A stretch of DNA of 42,802 bases from Mycobacteriales bacterium. Its GTDB lineage: Bacteria; Actinomycetota; Actinomycetes; Mycobacteriales; QHCD01. Location: the NCBI GenBank assembly GCA_036497565.1, contig DASXJE010000034.1, forward strand, positions 1 to 42,802, written 5' to 3'. The translations under genes were made by a program, and so were the position numbers. The notes beneath the pieces were generated by a model, which worked only from the letters and a program-made list of their open reading frames with translations, searched no databases and was not told the DNA's origin. The first letter of the stretch is position 1. Every line of letters begins with the position of its first letter. Of this stretch, positions 8,846 through 17,400 are shown one piece after another.

Positions 8846-8883
8846 GTAACGCGTCGGAAACACCCGGGACATGACCGGGCAAC
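8846..8883 (+). promoter_or_regulatory. GlnR-like binding site upstream of glnA
   Basis: The sequence reads GTAAC-n6-GAAAC-n6-GACAT-n6-GCAAC. The actinobacterial GlnR consensus is gTnAC-n6-GaAAC repeated twice. The first pair matches at every defined position; the second is weaker (GACAT poor, GCAAC four of five). Its centre is about 40 bp upstream of the transcript start predicted from TATGGT at 8894-8899, a normal position for an activator. Confidence 0.7.
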
Positions 8884-8893
8884 GCGTCCCGCC

Positions 8894-8899
8894 TATGGT
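8894..8899 (+). promoter_or_regulatory. Candidate -10 element for glnA
   Basis: TATGGT would place the transcript start near 8906, giving a short leader that carries GGAGGA at 8922-8927, just before ATG 8931. Confidence 0.45.
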
Positions 8900-8930
8900 C
8901 AAGGGACCGATCACTGCCACCGGAGGACGG

Positions 8931-10355
8931 ATGTTCACCAACCCCGACGAGGTGCTGCGTTACATCGAGCGCGAGGAGATCGCGTTCGTCGACGTACGGT
9001 TCTGCGACCTGCCCGGCGTCATGCAGCACTTCACGGTCCCGGCCAGCAGCGTGTCGGAGGACACGTTCAGCGACGGCTTGGCCTTCGACGGCTCGTCGAT
9101 CCGGGGCTTCCAGGAGATCCACGAGTCGGACATGCTGCTGCTGCCCGACGCGAAGTCAGCGGTCGTAGACCCGTTCCGGGCCGAGAAGACGCTCAACATC
9201 AACTTCTTCATCCACGACCCGCTGACCCGCGAGGCCTACAGCCGCGACCCGCGCAACGTCGCGAAGAAGGCCGAGGACTACCTCGCCGGCCTGGGCATCG
9301 CCGACACCGCCTACTTCGGGCCCGAGGCCGAGTTCTACGTCTTCGACTCGGTCCGCTACGACACGGCGACCAACGAGGGCTACTACCACATCGACTCCGA
9401 AGCCGGCTCGTGGAACACCGGCCGCGAGGAGGAGGGCGGCAACCGGGGCTACAAGGTGCGGCCCAAGGGTGGCTACTTCCCGGTGCCGCCGTACGACCAC
9501 TTCGCCGATCTGCGCGATGAGATGGTTGTGGCGTTGCAGGGCGTGGGCCTGGAGATCGAGCGGGCGCACCACGAGGTCGGCACCGCTGGACAGGCCGAGA
9601 TCAATTACAAGTTCGACACCCTGCTGCGCGGTGCCGACTCGCTGATGCTCTTCAAGTACATCGTGAAGAACGTCGCCTGGCGCAACGGCAAGACCGCGAC
9701 CTTCATGCCCAAGCCGCTCTTCGGCGACAACGGCTCCGGGATGCACTGCCACCAGAGCCTGTGGAAGGACGGCAGCCCGCTCTTCTACGACGAGATCGGC
9801 TACGGCGGCCTGTCCGACACCGCGCGCCACTACATCGGCGGCCTGCTCAGCCACGCACCGTCGCTGTTGGCGTTCACCAACCCGACCACGAACTCCTATC
9901 ACCGCCTGGTGCCCGGCTACGAGGCCCCGATCAACCTCGTCTACTCGCAGCGCAACCGGTCGGCCTGCTGCCGCATCCCGATCACCGGCGCCAACCCGAA
10001 GGCCAAGCGGGTGGAGTTCCGGGTGCCCGACCCCTCGTGCAACCCCTATCTCGCCTTCTCCGCGATGCTGATGGCCGGCCTCGACGGGATCAAGAACAAG
10101 GTCGAGCCGCCGGAGCCGATCGACAAGGACCTCTACGAGCTGCCGCCGGAAGAGGCGCTGTCGGTGGCGCAGGTTCCCGCGTCACTCGACGCGGTCCTGA
10201 CCAACCTCGAGGACGACCACGAGTACCTCCTCGAGGGCGGTGTCTTCACCCCGGACCTGATCGGCACCTGGATCGACTACAAGCGCACCAACGAGATCGA
10301 CCCGATCCGGCTCCGGCCGCACCCGCACGAGTTCGCGATGTACTACGACATCTAG
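8931..10355 (+). CDS. glnA: Glutamine synthetase type I-beta (GlnA1)
   Basis: Main glutamine synthetase: it forms glutamine from glutamate, ammonia and ATP, as a cytoplasmic dodecamer. The 474-residue product matches GS I-beta from start ([17 protein letters not shown]) to end ([13 protein letters not shown]). Key parts: the DGSSIRGF loop, the ligand segment [11 protein letters not shown], the glycine-rich [19 protein letters not shown] near the active site, and the adenylylation tyrosine Tyr402 in [11 protein letters not shown]. That tyrosine is the target of GlnE, encoded 12.7 kb downstream on the other strand. ATG 8931 is chosen over the ATG at 8871 because the extra residues are not in the family and GGAGGA directly precedes it. 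Regulation by GlnR is likely from the upstream box. Confidence 0.97.
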   Translation: MFTNPDEVLRYIEREEIAFVDVRFCDLPGVMQHFTVPASSVSEDTFSDGLAFDGSSIRGFQEIHESDMLLLPDAKSAVVDPFRAEKTLNINFFIHDPLTREAYSRDPRNVAKKAEDYLAGLGIADTAYFGPEAEFYVFDSVRYDTATNEGYYHIDSEAGSWNTGREEEGGNRGYKVRPKGGYFPVPPYDHFADLRDEMVVALQGVGLEIERAHHEVGTAGQAEINYKFDTLLRGADSLMLFKYIVKNVAWRNGKTATFMPKPLFGDNGSGMHCHQSLWKDGSPLFYDEIGYGGLSDTARHYIGGLLSHAPSLLAFTNPTTNSYHRLVPGYEAPINLVYSQRNRSACCRIPITGANPKAKRVEFRVPDPSCNPYLAFSAMLMAGLDGIKNKVEPPEPIDKDLYELPPEEALSVAQVPASLDAVLTNLEDDHEYLLEGGVFTPDLIGTWIDYKRTNEIDPIRLRPHPHEFAMYYDI

Positions 10356-10368
10356 TCGTACGTGGTCA

Positions 10369-10650
10369 CTATCGGATGACGCCGTAGTCGACGAGCAGAT
10401 GGCCAGTCGGTGACGCCGTGCTTGAGATCGACTCGAGCCGAATCGGCGGCAAGCCGTCGAGTAGCCTCCGCCCGCTGCCCGCGATCGTCGGTGCGATCAC
10501 CAACCTGAGCTCGTCGACGGCGCCCGCGGCTAGCAGTGCCTGGGCGACCGAGATGCTTGCATGCACGCCGATGTCGGCTCCGGGTTGGTTCCTCAGCTCC
10601 CGCACGAACTCGACCAGTTCGCCGTCGACCGCGAGCTCTAGCGCCGACAT
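10369..10650 (-). pseudogene. Truncated dihydrofolate-reductase/RibD-C family protein (C-terminal remnant)
   Basis: About 93 codons encode the C-terminal half of a RibD-C/DHFR-like reductase: FVRELRNQPGADIGVHASISVAQALLAAGAVDELRLVIAPTIAGSGRRLLDG is typical of these NADPH-dependent enzymes of about 180-190 residues. The N-terminal half with the nucleotide-binding start is missing. The homology stops exactly where the palindromic repeat cluster begins: the in-frame ATG at 10650 is inside repeat A, and the longer reading frame up to 10821 is only translated repeat sequence. I infer a gene broken by repeat insertion or a repeat-associated deletion. It is unlikely to give a working enzyme. Confidence 0.75.
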
Positions 10651-10920
10651 CGTGCGTCCTACTCGCACAATCAGACACCGGATGCGAGTACGGCGCACGA
10701 TGATGGCGACCACCCGGCCGACCGATAGCCTCGACCCTCGACCCGCCCCCGCACCGAACATCGGACGCGCTACTCGCAAAATCCGGCTCCGGATGCGAGT
10801 ACAGCGTCCGATGATGGCCACAACCCGGCCCGTCCCCGGCGGAGAAGCCGTCGCCGGCCGACATCGTGCGTCCTACTCGCACAATCAGGCCTGGGACGCG
10901 AGTACAGCGTCCGATGATGG
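10644..10920. repeat. Cluster of three palindromic repeats, family 2 (A, B, C)
   Basis: Three copies of a palindrome of about 55-60 bp. Copy A has arms 10648-10667 and 10683-10702 (18 of 20 pair), copy B 10759-10778 and 10794-10813 (18 of 20), copy C 10862-10881 and 10897-10916 (less perfect). The arm core is CATCGNNCG...TACTCGCA. Copies are followed by related text (GATGGCCACAACCCG after B and C). Copy C joins an A-like left arm to a B-like right arm, as if made by recombination. A fourth, inverted copy lies at 32333-32392. The rest of 10356-11042 holds only the gene remnant and the start of the next gene. Confidence 0.85.
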
Positions 10921-11042
10921 CCACAACCCGACCGGCGTAACCGGCTGGGCGCCGGCCTTGCCACGGCCCGATCTCCGGATAGGCTCTCCACGGCCCACTC
11001 GGGGGCTTGAGGCGGTCGAGGACTTCGGATCGGAGAACGGCG

Positions 11043-11852
11043 ATGCGCAAGCGCCCCTTCATCGTGGCGGTGCTCGCCGCCACGGCGTCGCTGCTGGCGA
11101 CCACGCTGTTGACGGCGCCCGTGGCAGCAGCCGATCCGCCCGCACCACCCGGTACGCCGACGGCACAGACGTTCAGCGGTACCCCGACGGTGGGCCCGTT
11201 GTTCCAAAGCGGACTCACCCACCGGCACGGCTGCACGGCGAGCGTGATCAGCAGTCCGCGCCGTGACCTCATTCTGACCGCTGCGCACTGTGTCTCCGGC
11301 ACCGCGGCCGGGTGGCAGTTCGCCCCGGGTTACGACGCCGGCAAGACGCCCTACGGCGTATGGACCGTCACCCACGCATACGTCGATCCGTCCTGGATCT
11401 CCGCGCAGGACCCGCAGCACGACTACGCCATCCTGCAGGTCGCCGACCAGCAGCGCGGCCGCCACCTCGTCGGGGTGCAGCAGGTCACCGGGGCCAACCG
11501 ACTCTGGTTCGCCCCGCGACCCGGTCAGCGGGTCACCGACATTGCCTACAATTCCGGCATCAACGACCAGCCGATCCGCTGCACCGTCCCGACCTATCTC
11601 ACGTCGGGATACCCGTCCTTCAACTGCCACGGGTACGTCGGCGGCAGCAGCGGCAGTCCGTGGCTCGCCACCGTTCCCGGCACCCGGATCACGCTGGTCA
11701 AGGGTGTGATCGGCGGCCTGCACCAGGGCGGCTGCTTCGAGTACACCTCGTACTCGTCGGCGTTCAACCGCGACACCTACCGGCTATGGCTGCGGGCCTC
11801 GATCGGACTGCAGCCCGACGTCGTGCCCCAGGCCGGCGGCGACGGCTGCTGA
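11043..11852 (+). CDS. Secreted trypsin-like serine protease
   Basis: A 269-residue exported S1-fold protease. The N-terminus (MRKRPFIVAVLAATASLLATTLLTA) is a Sec signal peptide, probably cut after VAAA near residue 32. The catalytic triad is visible: His in LTAAHC, Asp in HDYAIL, Ser in GGSSGSPW. Three to four further cysteines may form disulfides. Proteins of this type without a pro-domain are common in soil actinobacteria. ATG 11043 is chosen for its signal peptide and the GGAG at 11032-11035; an upstream in-frame start at 11007 would add twelve residues without purpose. Its stop is one base from the stop of the convergent M20 gene. Confidence 0.85.
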   Translation: MRKRPFIVAVLAATASLLATTLLTAPVAAADPPAPPGTPTAQTFSGTPTVGPLFQSGLTHRHGCTASVISSPRRDLILTAAHCVSGTAAGWQFAPGYDAGKTPYGVWTVTHAYVDPSWISAQDPQHDYAILQVADQQRGRHLVGVQQVTGANRLWFAPRPGQRVTDIAYNSGINDQPIRCTVPTYLTSGYPSFNCHGYVGGSSGSPWLATVPGTRITLVKGVIGGLHQGGCFEYTSYSSAFNRDTYRLWLRASIGLQPDVVPQAGGDGC

Positions 11853-11853
11853 C

Positions 11854-13020
11854 TCAACCGCGCGACGAAAGCAGCGCAGCCGTGAGCGTCGCGCGGTAGA
11901 CCATGCCGGACACGGTCGCGTGCTCGCTGCGAGCGTGGGCTCCGTCGCCGACCGCGCCCAGCCCGTCCAGGACCGGTCGGCCGAGCGCCGCGGCGAAGTT
12001 CCCGTCACTCGCCCCGCCCACCGACACCTCCCGCAGGTCGAACCCGAGATCGGCGGCCAGGGAGCGGGCCCGCTCGTAGAGCGCCGCTGTACCGGCGCTG
12101 CGGGCCATGACCGGACGGTTCCATCCCCCGTCGATCCGCACCTGCACCCGCGGATCTGCCGGTCGCCAACCGTGCAGGGCGTGCTCGACCCGGTCGCTCT
12201 CGGTCTGGACCGCGACCCGGATGTCGACGCCCGCGATCGCCTGGCCCGCGGTCACATTACGGCGGGTGCCACCGTGCACGAGGCCGACGTTGGCGGTCGT
12301 GCCGGCCTCGAGATCGGTGAGGGCGTGGACGTCGTCGACGAGCGCGGCCAGTGCGGTGATCGCACTTGCACCGGCTGTGGGGTCGAGGCCCGCGTGTGCC
12401 TCGACGCCGGTCAGCGTGACGTCGAAGATCCCGACACCCTTGCGGGCCGTCTTGACTGCGCCACCGGCGCTCGCCTCGAAGACGAGGACCTCGGTCGCAT
12501 CGCGGCAGGCGTCCTCGATCACCGGCCGGGAGGACAGGCTGCCGATCTCCTCGTCGCCGTTGAGCACCAGGCGCAGCGCCGGACGGGGCAGACCCAGCGC
12601 GGAAAGCGCCTGGACGGCCCACACCGCCTGGACGAGCCCCGCCTTCATGTCGAAGACCCCCGGCCCGCGGATCGTGTCGTCGCTGACCGAGAACGGGATG
12701 GCCGCCAGTGTCCCGACGGGCCACACGGTGTCGTAGTGCGCGAGCATCGCCACGGTCACCCCGCCGACACCGTCCGCGTCGAAGTCCAGGACCACCGTGT
12801 CGCCGTGCTCTCCCCCACCGTGGGTCGTCGCCGACGACGCCGGTCCGAGTCGGTCGGTCACCCACGCGGTGACCCACTCCCGTCCGCGGCGCAGCGCGTC
12901 GACGTCGTCGCTCGGGGTCTCGATGCCGACGTACTCGCGAAGATCGTCGAGCATGTCGGCGGTGTGCTCGGCGATCCAGTCCGTCACCTTGCCGCTGGTC
13001 GCCGAAGCATCCCCGCTCAC
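11854..13020 (-). CDS. M20 family zinc metallopeptidase (carboxypeptidase G2/ArgE-like)
   Basis: A 388-residue M20 hydrolase that would cleave a peptide or N-acyl amino acid bond using two zinc ions. Ligands and catalytic residues can be placed: His95 in LAHYDTVWPVG, Asp124 in GVFDMKAG, the Glu pair 157/158 in NGDEEIGS, Glu in VFEASAGG, and a C-terminal His in ARSEH. The dimerisation domain lies between about 195 and 300. The start is GTG 13020, which overlaps the stop of the deacetylase gene (GTGA, 13017-13020), so the two are translationally coupled. That pairing suggests a shared amide substrate, but neither substrate can be read from sequence. Confidence 0.85.
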   Translation of the reverse strand: MSGDASATSGKVTDWIAEHTADMLDDLREYVGIETPSDDVDALRRGREWVTAWVTDRLGPASSATTHGGGEHGDTVVLDFDADGVGGVTVAMLAHYDTVWPVGTLAAIPFSVSDDTIRGPGVFDMKAGLVQAVWAVQALSALGLPRPALRLVLNGDEEIGSLSSRPVIEDACRDATEVLVFEASAGGAVKTARKGVGIFDVTLTGVEAHAGLDPTAGASAITALAALVDDVHALTDLEAGTTANVGLVHGGTRRNVTAGQAIAGVDIRVAVQTESDRVEHALHGWRPADPRVQVRIDGGWNRPVMARSAGTAALYERARSLAADLGFDLREVSVGGASDGNFAAALGRPVLDGLGAVGDGAHARSEHATVSGMVYRATLTAALLSSRG

Positions 13021-13919
13021 GCGGGCAACTGCTCGGCCGCGAGTTGGGTCCGGACCTGGGTGGCGAGCTGGGCATGGGTGGCGAACCACGCGTCGCCGAA
13101 ACCGGTTATGTAGGTCATCAGTTCGGACAGTATGACCATGCGCGAGCGGTGCCCGATGACGTGCGGGTGCATCGTCAGCTGGAACAGTCCGCCGGCCGCC
13201 CGCGCGGCGTCGAACTCGTCCTGCCAGAGTCGGAGCACGTCGCGCGGTGCGGTGTAGGGCCGCGACGAGGTGTGCCTATCCATCGTGAAGTACGGGGCGT
13301 CGTCGCGGATCCACTCGACCGGCACCTCGACGACCCCGGTCGGCGTGCCGTTCGACACCAGTTCGTAGCAGTCGTCGTCGGCCATCAACGACGAGTCGTA
13401 GCGCAGGCCCGCTTTGACGATGATGTCCAGGGTCGCGTCGGAGAAGTCCCAGGACGGCGTACGCACGCCGACCGGGCGGACCCCCGTCACCTGCTCGAGG
13501 GCGTCCAACGAGCGCACGAAGAGGTCCGCCTCGTCCGACGGCGAGAGCAAGATGTTCCGTTCGTGGATCCAGCCGTGCGCCGCGACCTCATGCCCGGCCG
13601 AGATGTAGTCCCGGGCCTCGGCCGGGTGCAGCAGGGCGGAGACCGCCGGCATGAAGAAGGTGGCCGGTACGCCGTACCGGCCGAGCGCCGCGAGGATCCG
13701 GGGTGCTGCGACCCGCGAGCCGTATTCGCCCTGGGAAAGCTTGCCGGGCCGGGTTTCCCCTTCCCGCAAGGGAATCGTCTCGTGGTCGGAGTCGAATGAC
13801 AACGCAACGGCCACCCGCGCACCACCGGGCCAGGCCGGCGCCAGCCGGCGGCCCGCCCGCACGCGGTCGACGTGCGCCCGCCAGATCGGTTCGTCCCACT
13901 GCCACGGCTCGGTCGTCAT
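13017..13919 (-). CDS. Polysaccharide deacetylase (NodB-fold) family protein
   Basis: A 300-residue cytoplasmic NodB-fold hydrolase. The metal site is recognisable: SFDSDHE (41-47) in place of the classic TFDDG, then HGWIH (115-119) supplying the two histidines, and RTPSWDFSD as the third motif. There is no signal peptide, so cell-wall chitooligosaccharide is less likely than a small amide; this branch includes allantoinase-like enzymes. ATG 13919 is chosen because the upstream extension to 14039 reads through intergenic sequence. The gene is first in a two-gene unit with the M20 peptidase. Confidence 0.82.
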   Translation of the reverse strand: MTTEPWQWDEPIWRAHVDRVRAGRRLAPAWPGGARVAVALSFDSDHETIPLREGETRPGKLSQGEYGSRVAAPRILAALGRYGVPATFFMPAVSALLHPAEARDYISAGHEVAAHGWIHERNILLSPSDEADLFVRSLDALEQVTGVRPVGVRTPSWDFSDATLDIIVKAGLRYDSSLMADDDCYELVSNGTPTGVVEVPVEWIRDDAPYFTMDRHTSSRPYTAPRDVLRLWQDEFDAARAAGGLFQLTMHPHVIGHRSRMVILSELMTYITGFGDAWFATHAQLATQVRTQLAAEQLPA

Positions 13920-14031
13920 CCCTGCTCGTCTCCGTCCATCCGGGGGCCCGGGTAAGCCTCCGGCCACGCCCACCGCCCCGTCAACACCCGCGCGCCACCG
14001 TCGCAGGACCGTCCCTCCCGCCCATCTCCCC

Positions 14032-14085
14032 ATGATCAAGAGGGGATTCGTACGGCGTTTCGTGTCGGAATCCCCTCTTGATCAC
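14032..14085. repeat. Palindromic repeat, family 1, copy 3
   Basis: Arms 14033-14049 and 14068-14084 (17 bp perfect, with a further CCCC/GGGG pair outside one mismatch) flank a centre GTACGGCGTTTCGTGTCG. It has the same orientation as copy 2 and lies between divergent genes, in a 243-bp gap that otherwise shows nothing recognisable. Confidence 0.9.
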
Positions 14086-14162
14086 GGGGTGATGGAGCGG
14101 GGGGCAAGTGGGCGGGGCGCATCCGGGGCGCATCCGGGGCCGCACGGTGGCACCCTGTCCCG

Positions 14163-14762
14163 ATGCACTACTGCCAGGTCTGCGTGGAGCCCGTGATCAT
14201 GATGTCCGAGCCGCCGCTGGCGCGATGCCCCCAGTGCGGGTCGACCGAACGGGCCCGCACCGCTCCTGTCTTCTTGGTGACCGGCGCCTCAGGTTCCGGG
14301 AAGACCACGATCTTCCCGTACCTGGTGGATGCCCTGCCCGAGTACGGCGTCTTCGACGTCGACTGGTTGATCGACCCGGTCGGTCGCCTGTGTGGTGGCG
14401 AGACGATGGACTGGGTCAACTTCCGCGACACGTGGCTCGCGGTGGCACATGCCGTCGCGCAGGCGGGGCGTCCCACCGTCCTGCTCGGACCGTTCTCCCG
14501 CGCCCAGGTCGATCCGCTCCCGGCTCGCAAGTGGATCGGCCAGATCCACATCGCCGTACTCGACTGCGCCGATGACGTTCGCCGGGCGCGGTTGGAGGCG
14601 CGACCGGCGTGGCGGGAGCGCAATGTCGACGAGCACATCGAATTCGCCGGCCACCTACGGGCAGCGGGCGACATCGTCTTCAGCACCGAGAAGGGCGGGC
14701 CGGACGACGTCGCCCGCGACGTGGCCTCCTGGGTCCGTGCTCAGGCGGCCGACCGCGCGTAG
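14163..14762 (+). CDS. P-loop NTPase with N-terminal zinc ribbon
   Basis: A 199-residue protein. Cysteines 4, 7, 22 and 25 (CQVC and CPQC) form a likely zinc ribbon, followed by a Walker A motif GASGSGKT (41-48) and a kinase-like fold with VDWLIDP and [16 protein letters not shown]. It looks like a small-molecule or nucleoside kinase of the shikimate/gluconate kinase superfamily with a metal-binding head. I do not recognise a specific family or substrate. No Shine-Dalgarno sequence is obvious. Its last 22 bp overlap the 3' end of the convergent dioxygenase gene. Confidence 0.75.
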   Translation: MHYCQVCVEPVIMMSEPPLARCPQCGSTERARTAPVFLVTGASGSGKTTIFPYLVDALPEYGVFDVDWLIDPVGRLCGGETMDWVNFRDTWLAVAHAVAQAGRPTVLLGPFSRAQVDPLPARKWIGQIHIAVLDCADDVRRARLEARPAWRERNVDEHIEFAGHLRAAGDIVFSTEKGGPDDVARDVASWVRAQAADRA

Positions 14763-15688
14763 TTGCTCGAGTCGCCCTTGATGACGACGCTGGTGTCACC
14801 GTTGATGCCGACCGGAATGTCGCCGGCGATGGTGATGCGGTGCAGCAGCCGCGGCAGGTCGTCGTAATCGGCGACGGCGTAGTGCTGGGTGGCCCGGTTG
14901 TCCCAGATCGCGATGTCGCCCGGCCGCCAGTTCCACCGGACGGTGTTCTCCAGCCGGGTGATGTGGCGCTGCAGCAGGCCGAAGAGATCCTGGAAGTCGG
15001 TGCTGCTCAGCCCGACGAATGACCGCACGAAGTGGCCGAGCAGCAACGACGGCTCACCGGTCTCCGGGTGGATCCGCACGACGGGGTGTTCGGTGATGAA
15101 CTCCTGGTGCCGGAACGCGTCGCGGTATTCCTGCTCCTTGACGTCGATCCCGCCGACCTGGGGCCGCTCGGCCGCGTAGTCGTAGACATTCGAGTGCACC
15201 GCGCGCAGCGATCCGACGAGGGCGCTCAGGGCTGGATGCAGCCGCTGGTACGCCGCAACCGTGTTGGCCCACACCGTGGAGCCGCCGTAGGGCGGGAGGC
15301 TGATCGCCCGCAGGATGCTGATGGCCGGAGCCCGGTCGACGAAGGTCACGTCGGTGTGCCAGCTGTTGGCCTTGCTGTAGTCGGAGTCGATGGGCAGCAC
15401 CGCGTCACCGTCGCCGCTGACCGTCGGGTGCGGCTTGGTGACGGTGCCGAGTTGTTCGGCGAACGAACGCTGGTCTGCGTCGGTGGCATGCAGCTGGTCG
15501 CGCAGGAACACGACCTTGTGCCGGAGCAACGCGGACCGGAACTCGGCGACCGACGCCGGGTCGAGGCCGGGGCCGATGGCCAGGCCGCTCACGACCGCGC
15601 CGATGGATCCGCCCACCTTCTGCACGTCGATCCGCTCGTAGCCCGTCTCGGTGCCGAGCTCGGAGGGGTCTTCCCTCAGCTGGGTCAT
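14741..15688 (-). CDS. TauD/TfdA-family Fe(II)/2-oxoglutarate dioxygenase, AtsK-like
   Basis: A 315-residue dioxygenase that would use 2-oxoglutarate and oxygen to hydroxylate an organic sulfur or similar compound, releasing sulfite or sulfate. The iron triad is His111 and Asp113 (WHTDVTF) and His269 ([15 protein letters not shown]), and Arg284 (HRITI) should hold 2-oxoglutarate. The text around DNRATQHY is closest to alkylsulfatase AtsK and taurine dioxygenase. GGAGG lies about seven bases before ATG 15688. TTGACA occurs on the minus strand near 15752 as a possible -35, without a convincing -10. No sulfonate or sulfate-ester transporter is adjacent, so the substrate is open. Confidence 0.87.
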   Translation of the reverse strand: MTQLREDPSELGTETGYERIDVQKVGGSIGAVVSGLAIGPGLDPASVAEFRSALLRHKVVFLRDQLHATDADQRSFAEQLGTVTKPHPTVSGDGDAVLPIDSDYSKANSWHTDVTFVDRAPAISILRAISLPPYGGSTVWANTVAAYQRLHPALSALVGSLRAVHSNVYDYAAERPQVGGIDVKEQEYRDAFRHQEFITEHPVVRIHPETGEPSLLLGHFVRSFVGLSSTDFQDLFGLLQRHITRLENTVRWNWRPGDIAIWDNRATQHYAVADYDDLPRLLHRITIAGDIPVGINGDTSVVIKGDSSNYARSAA

Positions 15689-15821
15689 GCGGTTCCTCCC
15701 ATAGGCGCGTACCTGACGTCATACCCAGACAACCTTTCATCCCGGAAGACCGCAATGTCAAGTAAGCCGACCGGTCTAGTCGGAGATTAGCTTCCGAGTC
15801 TCCGCGCCGCGCTCGCTCGGC

Positions 15822-15854
15822 CGCCACCTTCAGTTCGCCTGCTGTTCACCGACA
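15822..15854 (+). promoter_or_regulatory. PHO-box-like direct repeats upstream of the phosphate transporter
   Basis: Two 11-bp direct repeat units lie end to end, GTTCGCC-tgct (15833-15843) and GTTCACC-gaca (15844-15854), preceded by a degenerate CGCCACC unit at 15822. Streptomyces PhoP binds 11-bp repeats with the core GTTCACC. The site is 63 bp upstream of the pit start. No other element was seen in 15689-15916 besides the dioxygenase promoter region. Confidence 0.6.
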
Positions 15855-15916
15855 TTGGCTTGGCTCCGTCCGTGCCGGCCCTCAGTGCCGGTTTCGTCGG
15901 CGGAAGGAGGCCTGCA

Positions 15917-17170
15917 GTGAGCGTGACGACTGTCAGCGTCGTCGGGTTGGTGATCCTGGCGCTGCTGTTCGACTACACGAACGGGTTCCACGACTCGGCA
16001 AACTCCATCTCGACCATCGTGGCCACGCGGGTGCTCCGGCCCCGGCTCGCGGTGCTGTGGGCGGCGGCGTTCAACTTCGTCGCGTTCATGGTCTTCGGTA
16101 CGGCGGTGGCCAACACGGTCGCGTCGACGGTGAAGTCGCAGTACTTCGGACTCGCCGTGGTCTTCTCCGCCCTGCTCGGCGCGATCATCTGGAACTACCT
16201 GTCCTGGTGGCGTGGGCTGCCCACGTCGTCCTCGCACGCTCTGGTCGGCGGTCTCGTCGGAGCGGGTCTCGCCTCCGGCGGTATGGACGCGATCAAGGCG
16301 TCGAGCCTGGAGAAGACGGCCATCTTCATCGTGCTCAGCCCGGTGGTAGGGATGCTGCTCGGCGGCCTGGTGATGCTCGTGCTGCGGGCGGCCTTCGGGC
16401 GCCGCGACGTCGGCCGGACGGAGCGCGGCTTCCGGACACTGCAGCTGGCCAGCTCCGCCGCGGTCTCGCTCGGGCACGGCGCGAACGACGCGCAGAAGAC
16501 GATGGGCGTCATCGCCGGTCTCCTGGTCGCCACCGGACACCTGGCGAAATCGGCCGGTTCGACGCTGCACATTCCGATCTGGGTCGCCCTCGTCGCCGAG
16601 TCCGCCATCGCGCTCGGCACGCTCTCCGGCGGCTGGCGGATCGTCCGGACAATGGGCCTGAAGATCACGCAACTACGACCGGTCAGCGGCTTCGCCGCGG
16701 AGGTGTCCGCCGCTGTCGCGCTGTTCGGTTCGACCGCGCTCGGCGCGCCGGTGTCCACCACCCATACGGTGGCCGGAGCGATCACCGGGGTGGGTACGAC
16801 GAACCGGAAAACCACGGTGAACTGGGGAATTTTCGGTCGATTGATCATCGCGTGGGTGATCACGCTCCCCTTCGCCGGCGTCGTGGCCGCACTGATCTTC
16901 ACGGTGACGACCATGGGCAACCATGTCGCCGCCGGCGTCGTCATGGGCTGTGTCGTCGCCGTTCTCGCCGTACTCCTGACCAATGCCATCCGGCGTGCGC
17001 CCAAGGCATCCGACGTCGCCGCCGACGTCGACCAGCTCGAGCACGAGATCCCGTTCCGCACGGGAGCCGGCACGGTCATCGCACACGGCGAAGAGCAGCC
17101 TGCCGGCGACCGCGCGGCCACCCAGGCGGGCAGCGAGCGGCACCGGGACCGGGCAGATGCGCCTCTCTAG
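15917..17170 (+). CDS. Low-affinity inorganic phosphate transporter, PiT family
   Basis: A 417-residue PiT (PF01384) permease, taking up metal-phosphate with protons across the membrane. Both family signatures are present: FDYTNGFHDSAN (18-29) in the first half and GHGANDAQK (186-194) in the second, together with PVSTTHT (278-284). About ten hydrophobic helices are followed by a soluble tail of about 50 residues rich in charged residues. GTG 15917 is chosen because GGAAGGAGG lies six bases upstream; the TTG at 15860 would add nineteen residues without membrane character. Phosphate control through PhoP is suggested by the repeats upstream. The two small genes that follow may belong to the same transcript. 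Confidence 0.9.
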   Translation: MSVTTVSVVGLVILALLFDYTNGFHDSANSISTIVATRVLRPRLAVLWAAAFNFVAFMVFGTAVANTVASTVKSQYFGLAVVFSALLGAIIWNYLSWWRGLPTSSSHALVGGLVGAGLASGGMDAIKASSLEKTAIFIVLSPVVGMLLGGLVMLVLRAAFGRRDVGRTERGFRTLQLASSAAVSLGHGANDAQKTMGVIAGLLVATGHLAKSAGSTLHIPIWVALVAESAIALGTLSGGWRIVRTMGLKITQLRPVSGFAAEVSAAVALFGSTALGAPVSTTHTVAGAITGVGTTNRKTTVNWGIFGRLIIAWVITLPFAGVVAALIFTVTTMGNHVAAGVVMGCVVAVLAVLLTNAIRRAPKASDVAADVDQLEHEIPFRTGAGTVIAHGEEQPAGDRAATQAGSERHRDRADAPL

Positions 17171-17271
17171 CCAGGCTCGACGACTGCCCTCCCCGACGAC
17201 GCGGGTGAAGTCTGTCGGAACGCTCGGAGAACACCACCGCGATGCCCCTGTCACCGCCGCAGACTGGACGT

Positions 17272-17400
17272 GTGACGATGTTCTGGCTCAGCATCTGCAC
17301 GCCGCTGGTCCTGCTCACCTTCCTGCTCGGCATGCACCTGGTCGAGAGCCGCATCTTTCCGTCCGCGGACCCGGCGGACGGGGATAACGAGACGTCATGA
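17272..17400 (+). CDS. Small single-helix membrane protein (42 residues)
   Basis: A 42-residue reading frame: GTG start, a hydrophobic helix (WLSICTPLVLLTFLLGMHLV, about residues 5-24), then a short acidic tail. Its TGA stop (17398-17400) overlaps the ATG of the next gene (17397) in an ATGA arrangement, a strong sign that both are translated. I do not recognise a family. Small membrane proteins often accompany transporters, and Pit is 101 bp upstream, so an accessory role is possible. An in-frame ATG at 17278 is an alternative start. No strong ribosome binding site is visible. Confidence 0.55.
   Translation: MTMFWLSICTPLVLLTFLLGMHLVESRIFPSADPADGDNETS

Noticed and set aside
10644-10920. CRISPR-like array
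   Set aside because: Three similar palindromes are present, but the units differ, the intervals are unequal and share sequence, and no cas gene is near.
14163-14762. Specific kinase assignment (for example adenylate or shikimate kinase)
   Set aside because: Walker A and the zinc ribbon are clear, but the substrate-binding motifs of known kinases are not.
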